A stretch of 64,000 bases of DNA from Phycisphaeraceae bacterium (GTDB lineage Bacteria > Planctomycetota > Phycisphaerae > Phycisphaerales > Phycisphaeraceae), in NCBI GenBank assembly GCA_002704825.1, contig PAIY01000193.1:25729-89728 (forward strand). The letters are read 5' to 3'. Every line of letters begins with the position of its first letter. The first letter of the stretch is position 1. Of the stretch, positions 16,614 to 25,966 are shown piece by piece. Position numbers and translations under genes: made by a program. The notes below the pieces were generated by a model that saw only the letters and a program-made list of their open reading frames with translations, had not been told where the DNA came from and searched no databases.

Positions 16614-16794
16614 ATCTCTCCAGAATAGGTGGCGGACAAGCCCCGGAAAATCCGGTGTGAGTATCAGAAGTCTAGGAGGCTTGATCCGATGTTCTGGTTA
16701 TATATTGCAAATAAGTTGCGCCAGGTGACAAAACAACGTATTCCGTTACGCGGTATCAATTGTAGGGTTGAATACGTGGATTACCACTGTTTTC

Positions 16795-18006
16795 CTACAC
16801 TTCCGGTCGGTAATCGCTGCCTGAAAGGCTGGATTCACTGCGATTGCGATACGCACGACGATAAGCCGAGGGCGTCTGCGTCAGATGCTTCATGAATATC
16901 GCGGACAATCGCCCCGCCGAGTTAAATCCGCAGCGAAGTGCAATGTCGATGGTTTTCAAATCGGTATCCCGCAATAGCTGCTTGGCCAATTCCAGGCGGG
17001 AATCGATGATCTCCTGGTGAATGGATCGGCCGATGAGTTTTTCAAACGCATACTCCAACGACCTTCTCGATCGCGGCACAACCCTCAGAACATCCCGCAC
17101 CGTCACCGACTCTTCGACATTCTCACGGATATATCGCAAAGCTGCTGCGACGTCATCATCCTCAACACACAGCAGGTTGGTCGACTGTCGCTGGACGACG
17201 CCGAGAGTTTCAAACACCATGCGATGGTGCTTGAGTTTTCTGCCGATGATTTGATCTTCGAGCATTTGTGCTGCCGCATAGCCCATACGTTCCCCCCCTG
17301 CATCCAGATAGGACACGGGCGGCCAGGCCAGGTGACATTGAAAATCCCCACAGGCATGACCGATGATGCCGATCTGTTCGGGGATGTGAATGTTGAGCAT
17401 GTGACAGGCTTCGGTGAGATGGTGCGCCAGTTCCATATGATGCACGATGACGCCAACGGGTTTTGGCAGCACCTTGGCCCACTGGACAAACTTGCTGATC
17501 AGATCGTCCCACGAAGTCGGTGGGTGATCGTAATCCTCAGGCAAAACCGTGTAAGGCAAGCCAAGTTTCTTCATGTAACGGATAAATACGTTACGTCTTG
17601 GTCGTTGATTCCAGACTTGATCGATGTAGGCAAACTGTTGAAAGCCCACCCTCCGCAAGTGATCCACACCGGACTGAATGATGTGTGCATCATCATCGGT
17701 GACCGAGGGGAAAGTGTAACGATCCGGCCCCATGAGAATGCCCACGCGCGGTTTATCGATGCGATCAAGCAGGGCATGCGCTTGCTTCTCTGCAGAGGAA
17801 AGTAACACGCCGTCAACGTTTTGCCAGATGTCATCAAGAAATTCAACGGGGTTGGCCCAGTAGCTAAAAGCCAATGACCAATTGCCACGTTCCCGGGCAA
17901 AACTGACGATCCCTTCCATGAGTGACCGGTTTAAATCACTGTCCATCCGCATCCCCACCGCGATGCGTTTGCGACTGGGTAACGTGATTGAATCGGGTGT
18001 GGGCAT
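16795..18006 (-). CDS. XylR-like transcriptional regulator (periplasmic-binding fold plus AraC HTH)
   Basis: 403 residues. Residues ~12-270 form a LacI/periplasmic-binding type sugar sensor (KRIAVGMRMDSDLNRSLMEGI, GVLLSSAEKQ, PRVGILMGPD, QIGIIGHACGD), and residues ~300-395 form an AraC-type DNA-binding domain (VRDVLRVVPRSRRSLEYAFEKLIGRSIHQEI then IDIALRCGFNSAGRLSAIFMK). This order is that of E. coli XylR. Start choice: ATG at 18006 leaves the sensor at once; the frame is open to ATG 18081, adding 25 poorly conserved-looking residues, and neither has a good ribosome site. It probably controls the pseudopilin gene downstream and/or the nearby GH28-like and GH39-like genes. Confidence 0.85.
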   Translation of the reverse strand: MPTPDSITLPSRKRIAVGMRMDSDLNRSLMEGIVSFARERGNWSLAFSYWANPVEFLDDIWQNVDGVLLSSAEKQAHALLDRIDKPRVGILMGPDRYTFPSVTDDDAHIIQSGVDHLRRVGFQQFAYIDQVWNQRPRRNVFIRYMKKLGLPYTVLPEDYDHPPTSWDDLISKFVQWAKVLPKPVGVIVHHMELAHHLTEACHMLNIHIPEQIGIIGHACGDFQCHLAWPPVSYLDAGGERMGYAAAQMLEDQIIGRKLKHHRMVFETLGVVQRQSTNLLCVEDDDVAAALRYIRENVEESVTVRDVLRVVPRSRRSLEYAFEKLIGRSIHQEIIDSRLELAKQLLRDTDLKTIDIALRCGFNSAGRLSAIFMKHLTQTPSAYRRAYRNRSESSLSGSDYRPEV

Positions 18007-18312
18007 GTGAGCATTGTGCCAACAGGTGGTTGAAGCGACAAGTGTTTTGTGTGAGTACCAGTCGTGGCATACTGCCATCATGACCGCCGTGATGCATGTG
18101 CGTGAATGTCCTGCATGACATTAACCTCATCCCTTTGATACCAATCCGGCTTGAAAAAGTGTGCGTTGCATTGATTAAGCACCAGGAGTGAGGGCAGGTG
18201 TCTTGATGCGACTTCTAACCTGCATTGCATTGACATGCAGTGCTCTTGGGGGCACGGATTTTGTGAGTTTGTTATGTGTTCAAAGACTCTGATCGACTGA
18301 CGTCACATCAAC

Positions 18313-19701
18313 TCAAACATACGCAATGCGATCCGCGACATCTGAATCCACCGTCAGTTTCGCAGGCCCTTTCTCAATCTCCAACCTGGCGTCGGGATAG
18401 AGCATGACACTGTTGGCAGTTTTCAGATGGATGTCGCGTTGATCATCACTGAAAAACATCTGCGTCACACCTGGTTTGGCAAAAGTGCATCCATTGAGGA
18501 ACACGGTCATGGGCTCTTCGTGGACCATGTCCTGGGTCTTGCGGAAGACGGCGAGTTGCTTGCCGATGTGACTGTTGACGATGGTGATTGAATCAATGGG
18601 CGTGTTGACGTTAAGCAAGCTGCTGGGTTTGTCATGTGCGACATGAATGCGATCAAGGACGATGCCCTGCTGCAGTGGCAATGGTGCGTTGGGGTAATAC
18701 GAACGGCTGAACTTACCACTGTCATAGTGCACCGAAAAACCGATGCGCGGGTTCTTGAGCGTGATGTCACGGAAGACGACATTGCGCACGCCAGCAGTGT
18801 AGGTCACATCGTCCTGAACCATGTACCACATGATGCCATCAAGTTCCTTAGCGCCATGCTCATGGGTCGGCTGCGTCGTCGAGTTGAAGAACCGGCCATC
18901 GGCGTCGGCGCGGACACGGTAAAGCCGGCCGTTACTCACCACGGTGTCGGACTTTTGCACCTGCATGCCTTTAAACCAATCCACCCAGGCACCCGCGATG
19001 ATCCGACAGAAAAAGCCGATCTCTCGACCGTCATCCAGGTCGACACATTTTTCAACCACACCGTCTTCGATCCAGCCCATCTCCGGATTGCCCACGTCGT
19101 AGTCATGCGCATTGAGCGCGATGGCATCGTCACCCGTTTCAAAGACACCGTTGCTGACGACAAAACGTTTGCCACGTCCGAAGTGCACGCCGTCTTTCTT
19201 GCCACGAATGATCACATCGTTGACGATGACATCTTCAAAGGAGCAGATGTGAATGCAGTACTGCAACGCGCCGACATCATCACAGCGGAAGCGTTCGATG
19301 CGCAGGTCCTGCACATGGAAAAACGAAACCTGGCCATGAAGGCCGAAGACTTCGCGGAACGTGCGGACGTCCATGTCATTGACAATCAGTGACAAACCTT
19401 CAAGTCGGATCGCCTTGTCGGTGGTGCGGGTGAGCGCACCTTTATTGAGAAAGACATGCGTGAACGGGCCCTGCTCATCGACTTTGCGAACAAAAGTATT
19501 GGCTTTGAAAATCAGGTCCGTATGACTGGGCAAAAGCACCGTGTCCGCCAGATCGTAGACACCAGGCCGACTGACAATGATCGTCCCCTGCTGATCCACA
19601 GCCTTTTGCAAAGCTCGGGCGTTCTCCATCCCCGTAGCCGTCGGCAGGAAGCCAAAGTCAGCGGCATTGACCTCATGATATTGTCCAAGACTCGCAGGCA
19701 C
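18313..19701 (-). CDS. Right-handed beta-helix protein, polygalacturonase-like
   Basis: 462 residues. The opening ADFGFLPTATGMENARALQKAVDQQGTIIVSRPGVYDL is the typical start of pectate-lyase-superfamily/GH28-type beta-helix enzymes, and the middle has the repeating short beta-strands with asparagine turns (IVNDVIIRGKKDGVHFGRGKRFVVSNGVFETGDDAIAL). GDDAIA is the GH28 catalytic Asp pair motif and DGVHF the preceding one. No signal peptide was found, so it may act in the cytoplasm on imported oligosaccharide or be exported another way. GTG start at 19701 chosen because AGAGGA is 7 bases upstream. Divergent from the GH39-like gene at 19940. Activity within GH28 or relatives is not certain. Confidence 0.72.
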   Translation of the reverse strand: MPASLGQYHEVNAADFGFLPTATGMENARALQKAVDQQGTIIVSRPGVYDLADTVLLPSHTDLIFKANTFVRKVDEQGPFTHVFLNKGALTRTTDKAIRLEGLSLIVNDMDVRTFREVFGLHGQVSFFHVQDLRIERFRCDDVGALQYCIHICSFEDVIVNDVIIRGKKDGVHFGRGKRFVVSNGVFETGDDAIALNAHDYDVGNPEMGWIEDGVVEKCVDLDDGREIGFFCRIIAGAWVDWFKGMQVQKSDTVVSNGRLYRVRADADGRFFNSTTQPTHEHGAKELDGIMWYMVQDDVTYTAGVRNVVFRDITLKNPRIGFSVHYDSGKFSRSYYPNAPLPLQQGIVLDRIHVAHDKPSSLLNVNTPIDSITIVNSHIGKQLAVFRKTQDMVHEEPMTVFLNGCTFAKPGVTQMFFSDDQRDIHLKTANSVMLYPDARLEIEKGPAKLTVDSDVADRIAYV

Positions 19702-19939
19702 AGCATCATCCTCTACACAAAAACAGGCTCGATATCAACCATCGTTTTGAAGTAAACAGACAGTGCGATACCGTTAAAATTCCAACCGCGCATCGTATTG
19801 AGACAAGCACCTCAACGCAAGCCGATCAGGCAACCAATTCAATCATGCTGCGTTTGCATTCCGAGTCATTAACACGAAGAATACGTCAATTGCAGTTGCA
19901 CTTTTCCCCCCCAGATTCCTGCCCGTTTGGAGTTTTGAC

Positions 19940-21337
19940 ATGACCACCACAAGGCCGATCACCCAATCCAACTTGAAAGTCGATTTTTCCAAACACATCG
20001 GCAAAGTCAAGGCACTGCACAGCGTCAACCGAGGCCCGGTCGGATCATGGGGTGCCGAAGATCATACCGAGTTCTACCAAAAAGCCCGGTTCCCTCATGT
20101 GCGATTGCATGACTGCCCATTGCACATGATGGACACCGTGGACATTCACCTGATTTTCCCCAACTGGGATGCGGATGAAAACGATCCAGCCAACTACCGC
20201 TTTGCTGCAACGGATCGCTACATCCAGGCAACCCTGGAGACCGGCGCCCAGATTGTTTATCGTTTGGGAGAAAGCATCGAACACTACGCGGTCAAGACCT
20301 ACATCTTCCCGCCCAAAGACTATGAAAAGTGGACACGGATCTGCCTGAACATCATCCGACATTACAACCATGGCTGGGCAGACGGCTTTGAACACAACAT
20401 CCGCTTCTGGGAAATCTGGAACGAGCCGGACCTCACCGAAAAGATGTGGTCGGGGACGGCCCAGCAGTATTACGAACTCTATGCGGTGGTCTCCAAAGCG
20501 ATCAAGGCAGAGTTTCCCGAGTTACAGGTGGGCGGCCCGGGTTTGGCAATGCCCAGTATCCATAAGCCCTGGCCTCAGAATTTTCTGACATATTGCAGAG
20601 ACAATGCCCTGCCGATGGACTTCTTTTCCTGGCATCGTTACAGCTGTCGCCCGGAAGAACTCGTTGAGATGGCGCGGAATATCCGTGAAGCGTTGGATGA
20701 ATATGGTTACACGCAAACGCAAAGTCATCTCAACGAATGGCATTACCTGCCGTTTCAGGATTGGTCGTTCATGAAGTTCGGCACGCCCAACAACACCAAG
20801 CAGACCGGTGATCATGAGGTCGATCTGTTCAAAGCGAAGATGGCCATGGAAGCCGCTGCCGGTCATGAAGCCGCTGCCTTTACCGCCAGTTCACTGATTC
20901 ACCTTCAGGACGAGCCGGTCGATGCAGCCATGTACTACGTGGGCAATGCCGGACGCTTCGGCCTGTTTGATCTCTCCGGCGGTGCACCGCGTGGTGCGTA
21001 TTTCGCCCTGCAAACACTGGGCAAGATGGTGGACATGCAACATCGCACTGCAGCAGTCGCGGATGAAGAAACGGTCAGCTGCCTTGCCTCCGTCGATCCA
21101 GCATGCCAGCAGGCAACGGCGATGATCAGTCGTTTTGATGCAGGTTGTTATGGTGACCTGGTGATCGATCTGGAGAACTTGCCATGGTCTGGTGCGACGC
21201 AATGTGAGTTGTATGCCATCGACAGTCAGCGACGCTATCAACAAGTCGAGCGTCGGACCTTCGATTCAGCAGGCTGTCATTTCCACTGGTTCATCGAACC
21301 TACCGCCATCCTCATTTGTCATCTGCATCCTGCATGA
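19940..21337 (+). CDS. GH39-like glycoside hydrolase
   Basis: 465 residues, no signal peptide. TIM-barrel clan GH-A enzyme: FWEIWNEPD with acid/base E162 and HLNEWHY with nucleophile E266, plus RLHDCPLH and GGPGLA on barrel strands, as in GH39 beta-xylosidases and alpha-iduronidase relatives. The C-terminal ~90 residues form the usual beta-sandwich. TTTGGAG lies 7 bases before the ATG. Monocistronic; divergent from the GH28-like gene, with which it could share control by the XylR-like regulator at 16795. It likely cleaves imported oligosaccharides in the cytoplasm. Family is a best fit from motifs; GH51 or another GH-A family is possible. Confidence 0.75.
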   Translation: MTTTRPITQSNLKVDFSKHIGKVKALHSVNRGPVGSWGAEDHTEFYQKARFPHVRLHDCPLHMMDTVDIHLIFPNWDADENDPANYRFAATDRYIQATLETGAQIVYRLGESIEHYAVKTYIFPPKDYEKWTRICLNIIRHYNHGWADGFEHNIRFWEIWNEPDLTEKMWSGTAQQYYELYAVVSKAIKAEFPELQVGGPGLAMPSIHKPWPQNFLTYCRDNALPMDFFSWHRYSCRPEELVEMARNIREALDEYGYTQTQSHLNEWHYLPFQDWSFMKFGTPNNTKQTGDHEVDLFKAKMAMEAAAGHEAAAFTASSLIHLQDEPVDAAMYYVGNAGRFGLFDLSGGAPRGAYFALQTLGKMVDMQHRTAAVADEETVSCLASVDPACQQATAMISRFDAGCYGDLVIDLENLPWSGATQCELYAIDSQRRYQQVERRTFDSAGCHFHWFIEPTAILICHLHPA

Positions 21338-21585
21338 CCATCATGCCTCAGACTACGAGGGGGCCAAGTCAAACTTTTGCACCGAGTCATTGCAAGGTAC
21401 GACCCGATACCCAATGGCCGCCGCTTCGTCATAATCCGTATAACTGGCACAAGCAATTGGGGCAGTGTGGTATCAGTTCAATTCAGTACAAATAATTTGC
21501 CTCACATAAAAAGCGAGTTATGGTTGCCCAGACTTTACTTTACGTCACACAACCCAATAACAATCACGCAAGGGGCAATGATACT

Positions 21586-21837
21586 ATGGAAATTGAAGGA
21601 CGCATCAGACAGGTTTTTTACAGTGTATTTGATGACCGCGGCATAGCTCGCGCGGATCTCAATGAGGATTCCGTTCTGGATTCGTCACTTGGCTTGGAGT
21701 CCATGGACTTTGCCATCATCGTCGTGAAACTTGAAGAAGAGTTCGGGTACGACCCGTTTGCTGAAGGCATTCCCGACGGCCTTCGTACATATGGTGATCT
21801 GACCAAGCTGTATGCACAACAGGAATCGGCGAACTGA
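21586..21837 (+). CDS. Acyl carrier protein
   Basis: 83 residues. Small four-helix carrier: LGLESMDFAIIVVKLEEEFG contains the phosphopantetheine attachment site, Ser39 in the ESM motif (the classic DSL variant). The N-terminus MEIEGRIRQVFYSVFDD is the usual helix 1. The ATG at 21586 is preceded by AAGGGG. It is not next to fabF or other fatty-acid synthesis genes, so it is a dedicated carrier for this operon: the acyl-activating enzyme gene begins one base after its stop. Must be activated by a phosphopantetheinyl transferase encoded elsewhere. First gene of the five-gene cluster. Confidence 0.9.
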   Translation: MEIEGRIRQVFYSVFDDRGIARADLNEDSVLDSSLGLESMDFAIIVVKLEEEFGYDPFAEGIPDGLRTYGDLTKLYAQQESAN

Positions 21838-21838
21838 T

Positions 21839-23176
21839 ATGACATTGCATCACCCCCGCCTACAAGTTGATCCCCATCAGCCGATGGTGGTGACCGCTGA
21901 TCGCACGTACACATGGGGCCAGGTCGATGACATGGCCGCCCAGTACCGTGTTAAGTTCAATCACCTGTCCAAGCAGCGCATCGGTCTGACGTTTCATGCC
22001 GACGGGAATGGTTTGGCAACACTCAGTGCATTGCAGGCGTTGGGTTGTAATATATTCCTGCTCCCGTTGGATGCTTCTGATGATTATCTGCAGGATGTTG
22101 CCACCCGGTTTGAACTCACAGCCATCGTGAAGCTGCCGTTGGATCAATCTCATGAACCGGAATTGATTCTGACAGGTGTTGACGCATCAAAGTCGCAAGC
22201 AGAATCAGGGATTACCATTCTGACATCAGGCACAACGGGAACGCCCAAGGCCGCCCGACACACACTTGAAAGTCTGAGTAAACCAACACGCGTCCACGAA
22301 TCATTTCTGCAGACCAAGTGGTTGCTTTGCTATCGCCCCAACCTCTACGCTGGCCTTCAAGTCATCCTGCAATGTCTTGTGAATGGTGGCCAACTTGTCG
22401 TACCCAATCATGGCGCATCGCCTGAGCAGGTTGCCCAATTATCCGCCGACGCCGGTGTACAGTATGCCTCAGCAACGCCATCCTATTGGCGCTGGCTGTT
22501 AACGTTTGCTCCCAAGTCCATCCTCAGCACCATCCCATTCAAGCAGATCACGCTTGGTGGCGAGATTGTTGATCAACATATTCTCAGTCGTCTGGACGCG
22601 TTGTTTCCCGATGCACGCCTGGTTCATATTTACGCAACGACTGAATTGGGGCGTTGTTTTTCTGTCACCGACAAGCAAGCCGGATTTCCTTCAAAGTTCC
22701 TGGATAAACCTTCACCCGATGGTGTTGCCATGAAAATTGAAAATGGTGAATTGATGGTGAAGTCCGCCAATGCCATGCTTAATTATGATCCACGATGTGG
22801 CCAAAAAGCAATGCAATCCGATTGGTGTGCAACCGGTGATCTGGTCAAAGAAGAAAACGGTCGCTGCTATTTCATGGGACGTCGTCATGACATGATCAAT
22901 GTCGGTGGCAATAAGGTCAGTCCCGTCAAGGTTGAAGAAACGATGATGCAGCTTGACGGGATTGATGACATTCGCGTCTATGCCCGTAAATCATCAATCA
23001 TGGGACAACTTGTTGCATGTGACATCGTGGCAGCAACGGGTTTTGACCAAGCTCAACTCAGGCAGCACCTCAAGGCACATTGTGCAGAACATCTCAACGA
23101 CTACGAAACCCCCCAACTCATCAAATTTGTTCAAACCATCCAAACTTCCGCAGCTATGAAAAAGGTCCGTCATTGA
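21839..23176 (+). CDS. Acyl-activating enzyme (ANL superfamily)
   Basis: 445 residues, compact for the family. Signatures: LTSGTTGTPKAARHT phosphate-binding loop (~128-141), YATTELGRCF (motif A5), TGDLVKEENGRCYFMGRRHDMINVGGNKVSP (A7-A8) and a C-terminal SAAMKKVRH with the lysine that makes the adenylate. It forms an acyl-AMP from an acid and ATP and would pass it to the carrier protein encoded immediately upstream; no thioesterase-like or condensing domain is attached. Start ATG 21839 follows the ACP stop by one base; a start 27 bases earlier inside the ACP gene is less likely. The acid is unknown; the N-terminal domain is short. Confidence 0.85.
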   Translation: MTLHHPRLQVDPHQPMVVTADRTYTWGQVDDMAAQYRVKFNHLSKQRIGLTFHADGNGLATLSALQALGCNIFLLPLDASDDYLQDVATRFELTAIVKLPLDQSHEPELILTGVDASKSQAESGITILTSGTTGTPKAARHTLESLSKPTRVHESFLQTKWLLCYRPNLYAGLQVILQCLVNGGQLVVPNHGASPEQVAQLSADAGVQYASATPSYWRWLLTFAPKSILSTIPFKQITLGGEIVDQHILSRLDALFPDARLVHIYATTELGRCFSVTDKQAGFPSKFLDKPSPDGVAMKIENGELMVKSANAMLNYDPRCGQKAMQSDWCATGDLVKEENGRCYFMGRRHDMINVGGNKVSPVKVEETMMQLDGIDDIRVYARKSSIMGQLVACDIVAATGFDQAQLRQHLKAHCAEHLNDYETPQLIKFVQTIQTSAAMKKVRH

Positions 23177-23916
23177 TGAACAACCAATCCAACGAATCAA
23201 AGCATATTCTCATCAGCGGAGGCAGTCGCGGGCTGGGACAGGTTCTGGTTGAAGGTCTGCTTGATGCAGGCTATTCGGTGACAACCTTCGCCCGTAAGGC
23301 AACTGAGTTCACGCAGAACATGCAGGAGCATCCTTGCTTTGCATTCCATCTTGCAGACATGACAGACATTCCCAGTTTGAGCCAGGTCGTCAAGGCAGGT
23401 ACTCAACAGTTCGGTCCCTACTTCGGGTTGATCAACTGTGCAGGTGTTGCGCCTGATGGTGTTTTACCGATGATGCCAGAACAGAAGATCGACCAGGTGA
23501 TCAACATCAACCTTACAGGCGCTTTGAAACTCACACGTCTGGTCTTGCGCACAATGATCACAAGCAAAAGCCAAGGCAGCATCATCAACATCTCCTCAAT
23601 CATTGGTATCCGTGGCTATAATGGACTTGCTGCATACAGCGCCTCAAAAGGTGGTATGGATGCGATGACCCGCGCTTTGGCACGTGAGTTGGGTGAACGG
23701 CAAATTCGCGTTAACTCTGTTGCGCCGGGCTATCTCTTAACTGAAATGACACAGGGCTTATCCGAAAAACATCTGGGACAAATCACACGTCGCACACCAA
23801 TGGGACGGCTGGGAACACCTGAAGATGTTCTAGGCAGTGTCCTGTTCTTCCTTTCGGATGCTTCACGTTTTGTCACAGGGCAGACTTTGGTCGTTGATGG
23901 GGGAATCACAACATGA
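23176..23916 (+). CDS. 3-oxoacyl-ACP-reductase-like short-chain dehydrogenase
   Basis: 246 residues. NADP loop GGSRGLG, NCAGVAP, NISSIIGIRG with catalytic Ser, and YSASKGGMD with catalytic Tyr/Lys; C-terminal DASRFVTGQTLVVDGG is the FabG hallmark. It would reduce a beta-keto acyl chain, most likely on the operon's carrier protein, although no ketosynthase is in the cluster and the reaction could instead be on a sugar or another ketone. Starts inside the ATGA/TGATG overlap with the ligase stop (23174-23178), so translation is coupled. Confidence 0.85.
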   Translation: MNNQSNESKHILISGGSRGLGQVLVEGLLDAGYSVTTFARKATEFTQNMQEHPCFAFHLADMTDIPSLSQVVKAGTQQFGPYFGLINCAGVAPDGVLPMMPEQKIDQVININLTGALKLTRLVLRTMITSKSQGSIINISSIIGIRGYNGLAAYSASKGGMDAMTRALARELGERQIRVNSVAPGYLLTEMTQGLSEKHLGQITRRTPMGRLGTPEDVLGSVLFFLSDASRFVTGQTLVVDGGITT

Positions 23917-24812
23917 GTCGCAGTACATTAACCTATTGGGCCGCCTCAAAATATTGGCAACTGACCAATCGCGTTGAAAAAAACCGACAGATGTTTTACA
24001 ACGGCGCGCATGGCTTGCGGATTGTGACTTTCCATGGCACCAATACGCATGAGTTTGCACAGTTCGAACAAATCGCACAATGGTGTATCAGTCATTTTGA
24101 TATGGCAACGCCCCAAGACGCTGACGCGATGTTTGCAGGCCAACCGTATAAGCATCATCACGACCAATTGCTATTTACTTTCGATGATGGTTGGCAGAGC
24201 AATTACAAGGCTGCAAAATGGCTGCATGATCGCGGAATTTGTGCGACTTTTTTTATTGTGCCCAGTCTGATTGATCGATCCGTTTCAGAATTTGAAAGCT
24301 ACCACAAAGCTAATGGTATTGATCCATATTTTAAAACAACAGATGATCCATCCATCAGGCATGAAGATGGATTAACTAAGGCACAAGTTCGTGAGATGTT
24401 GGATATGGGACACCGGATTGGTGCACATAACTATTCACATCGGAATCTTGGCAAACTGGATGACCCACAAGACATTGCGTATGAAATTGATCGTTCCGTT
24501 GATGAAGTCAGTCAATTAATCGGTAAACCCTGCCAGGATTTTGCGATTGCATTTGGCCAACCCCACAATCTTTCCAATGAAGCATGTGAGCATTTGCTAA
24601 GCAAGAATCTACGAACCTACTTGTGTTTTCGTGGCCTGAACATCCCAGGCCATACCTGCAAGTTTCTACTTCGTCATGGCTTTGAATTTGGTCATCCAAC
24701 CACCTTCACCCAGCAAGCCATCTTGGGCGGCGTTGATCAAACGGTCAGATCACAACACATGGAAATGATCCGACGCGCGGGTAAGCTGCCGTTGAATGAT
24801 GAAACATCATGA
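23913..24812 (+). CDS. Polysaccharide deacetylase (NodB-type)
   Basis: 299 residues. LLFTFDDGWQSN carries the NodB motif 1 with D91-D92, GICATFFIVPSLID follows, and GAHNYSHRNLG is motif 2 with the two metal-binding His in an H-x3-H spacing. Family members remove N-acetyl from GlcNAc or O-acetyl from sugars using a Zn or similar metal. No signal peptide, so a cytoplasmic small substrate is more likely than a wall polymer. ATGA overlap with the SDR stop and ATGA overlap with the next gene tie it firmly into the operon. It would free an amine for acylation by the last gene product; that link is inferred. Confidence 0.83.
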   Translation: MSRSTLTYWAASKYWQLTNRVEKNRQMFYNGAHGLRIVTFHGTNTHEFAQFEQIAQWCISHFDMATPQDADAMFAGQPYKHHHDQLLFTFDDGWQSNYKAAKWLHDRGICATFFIVPSLIDRSVSEFESYHKANGIDPYFKTTDDPSIRHEDGLTKAQVREMLDMGHRIGAHNYSHRNLGKLDDPQDIAYEIDRSVDEVSQLIGKPCQDFAIAFGQPHNLSNEACEHLLSKNLRTYLCFRGLNIPGHTCKFLLRHGFEFGHPTTFTQQAILGGVDQTVRSQHMEMIRRAGKLPLNDETS

Positions 24813-25900
24813 GTCATCACAAAATACAAAACATCACGCAAGACGATGTTGATCAGCTCGCTGATTTCCTGCATCGCTCTATTACAGACTTCCAAGAGGT
24901 CAATCCGTATGGCAGTCATGGTGTCGTACGCTCGCGTGACGAAATCTGTGAGAATTTAAAAAGTACTTTCGAACATCATCTAACGTTGGACCCAACAGGC
25001 AATTTCGGTCTTAAGCTTTGTCAAGATGAAACAATCTGCGGATGTCTGCTGTTCTTCCCGCAAATTTATCGATACCAGGGAAAAACATATCGTGCACTGG
25101 GATCAGGTTCCTTTTTCGTGGATCCAAAGGCACGCATGCAGGGATTTTTCATGTTCAGAAAATACCTGGCAACGCCCGGATACGACTTCTATTTTGGCAA
25201 CACCTGTAATACCAATTCAATTGCGCTATGGCAGAACTGCAAAGGACACGTTGTCCCCAACTCAGATATCGAATACCTGATCCTACTTAAACCCGCAGCC
25301 ATTTTCGAAGAATTGGTCTTACGCAAAAATAAACCCTATCTCAAACCACTAGCACGCCTTGCCGGACATCTGGCTGGTTGCTTCACGACATGGCGTCGCA
25401 ACGTTGATCTGGAAGTGACACCTGCAAGCAGTCATGAACAACTGGCGAAAATTGCCGAAACTGTCTGTATCGACACTTTGGTGACAACGGATCGCTCAGT
25501 TAAATACCTCAAAACACGCTATCCAAACCTGACACAAACAGCTGATAAATCACAGCCGCAAATTTTCGTCATCCGGGCATCCCAAAAACCATGTGGTTGG
25601 TTCGTGATCGATCAGAGCAAACGCGGCAAAAACCAGCAGATCAATGCAGCAAGAGTTTTGGATGTTGTATGGCAACGTGATCAAATAACCTTAAAACAAA
25701 TCCTTAAGGCTATTGCTTCATCACTTGATCCGTCCATTGATATGATTAGTGTACGTGCACGCCCTGGCATTTGTCTTGACACCAAAATGCCGCACAGCTA
25801 CCAACGTCAACTCCCTGCACCTGAATCAGCAGTCCTGGCAAAGTGTGACATTGAAGGTTTGGCTGAAAAGATTGACTTTGCCACGATTGATACTGTGTAA
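24809..25900 (+). CDS. GNAT-like acyltransferase, two-domain
   Basis: 363 residues. Residues 1-~170 look like a GNAT N-acyltransferase fold: ITQDDVDQLADFLHRSI, CGCLLFFPQIYRYQGKTYRALGSGSFFVDPKARMQG (the beta4/beta5 and acyl-CoA loop region, R-x-x-G-like), then GNTCNTNSIALWQNCKG. Residues ~200-345 look like a second, weaker GNAT-like half. FemAB- and NodA-like acyltransferases have similar layouts. ATGA overlap with the deacetylase gene. Together with ACP, ligase, reductase and deacetylase, a role in putting the carrier-bound acyl group on a freed amine is plausible. Assignment is from weak motifs, so the fold is moderately sure, the reaction is not. Confidence 0.6.
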   Translation: MSHHKIQNITQDDVDQLADFLHRSITDFQEVNPYGSHGVVRSRDEICENLKSTFEHHLTLDPTGNFGLKLCQDETICGCLLFFPQIYRYQGKTYRALGSGSFFVDPKARMQGFFMFRKYLATPGYDFYFGNTCNTNSIALWQNCKGHVVPNSDIEYLILLKPAAIFEELVLRKNKPYLKPLARLAGHLAGCFTTWRRNVDLEVTPASSHEQLAKIAETVCIDTLVTTDRSVKYLKTRYPNLTQTADKSQPQIFVIRASQKPCGWFVIDQSKRGKNQQINAARVLDVVWQRDQITLKQILKAIASSLDPSIDMISVRARPGICLDTKMPHSYQRQLPAPESAVLAKCDIEGLAEKIDFATIDTV

Positions 25901-25906
25901 TACAAA

Positions 25907-25935
25907 GCAAGCCCGACTTATTTAGCCGGGCTTGC
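25907..25935. terminator. Bidirectional rho-independent terminator
   Basis: GCAAGCCCG (25907-25915) and CGGGCTTGC (25927-25935) form a perfect 9-bp GC-rich stem with an 11-base loop, followed by CTTT on the plus strand and by AAA-complement on the minus strand. It lies 6 bases after the stop of the five-gene operon and between it and the convergent minus-strand giant gene (ends 25967). Confidence 0.85.
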
Positions 25936-25966
25936 CTTTAATCTCTCAAAATTCATATCTGATTCA

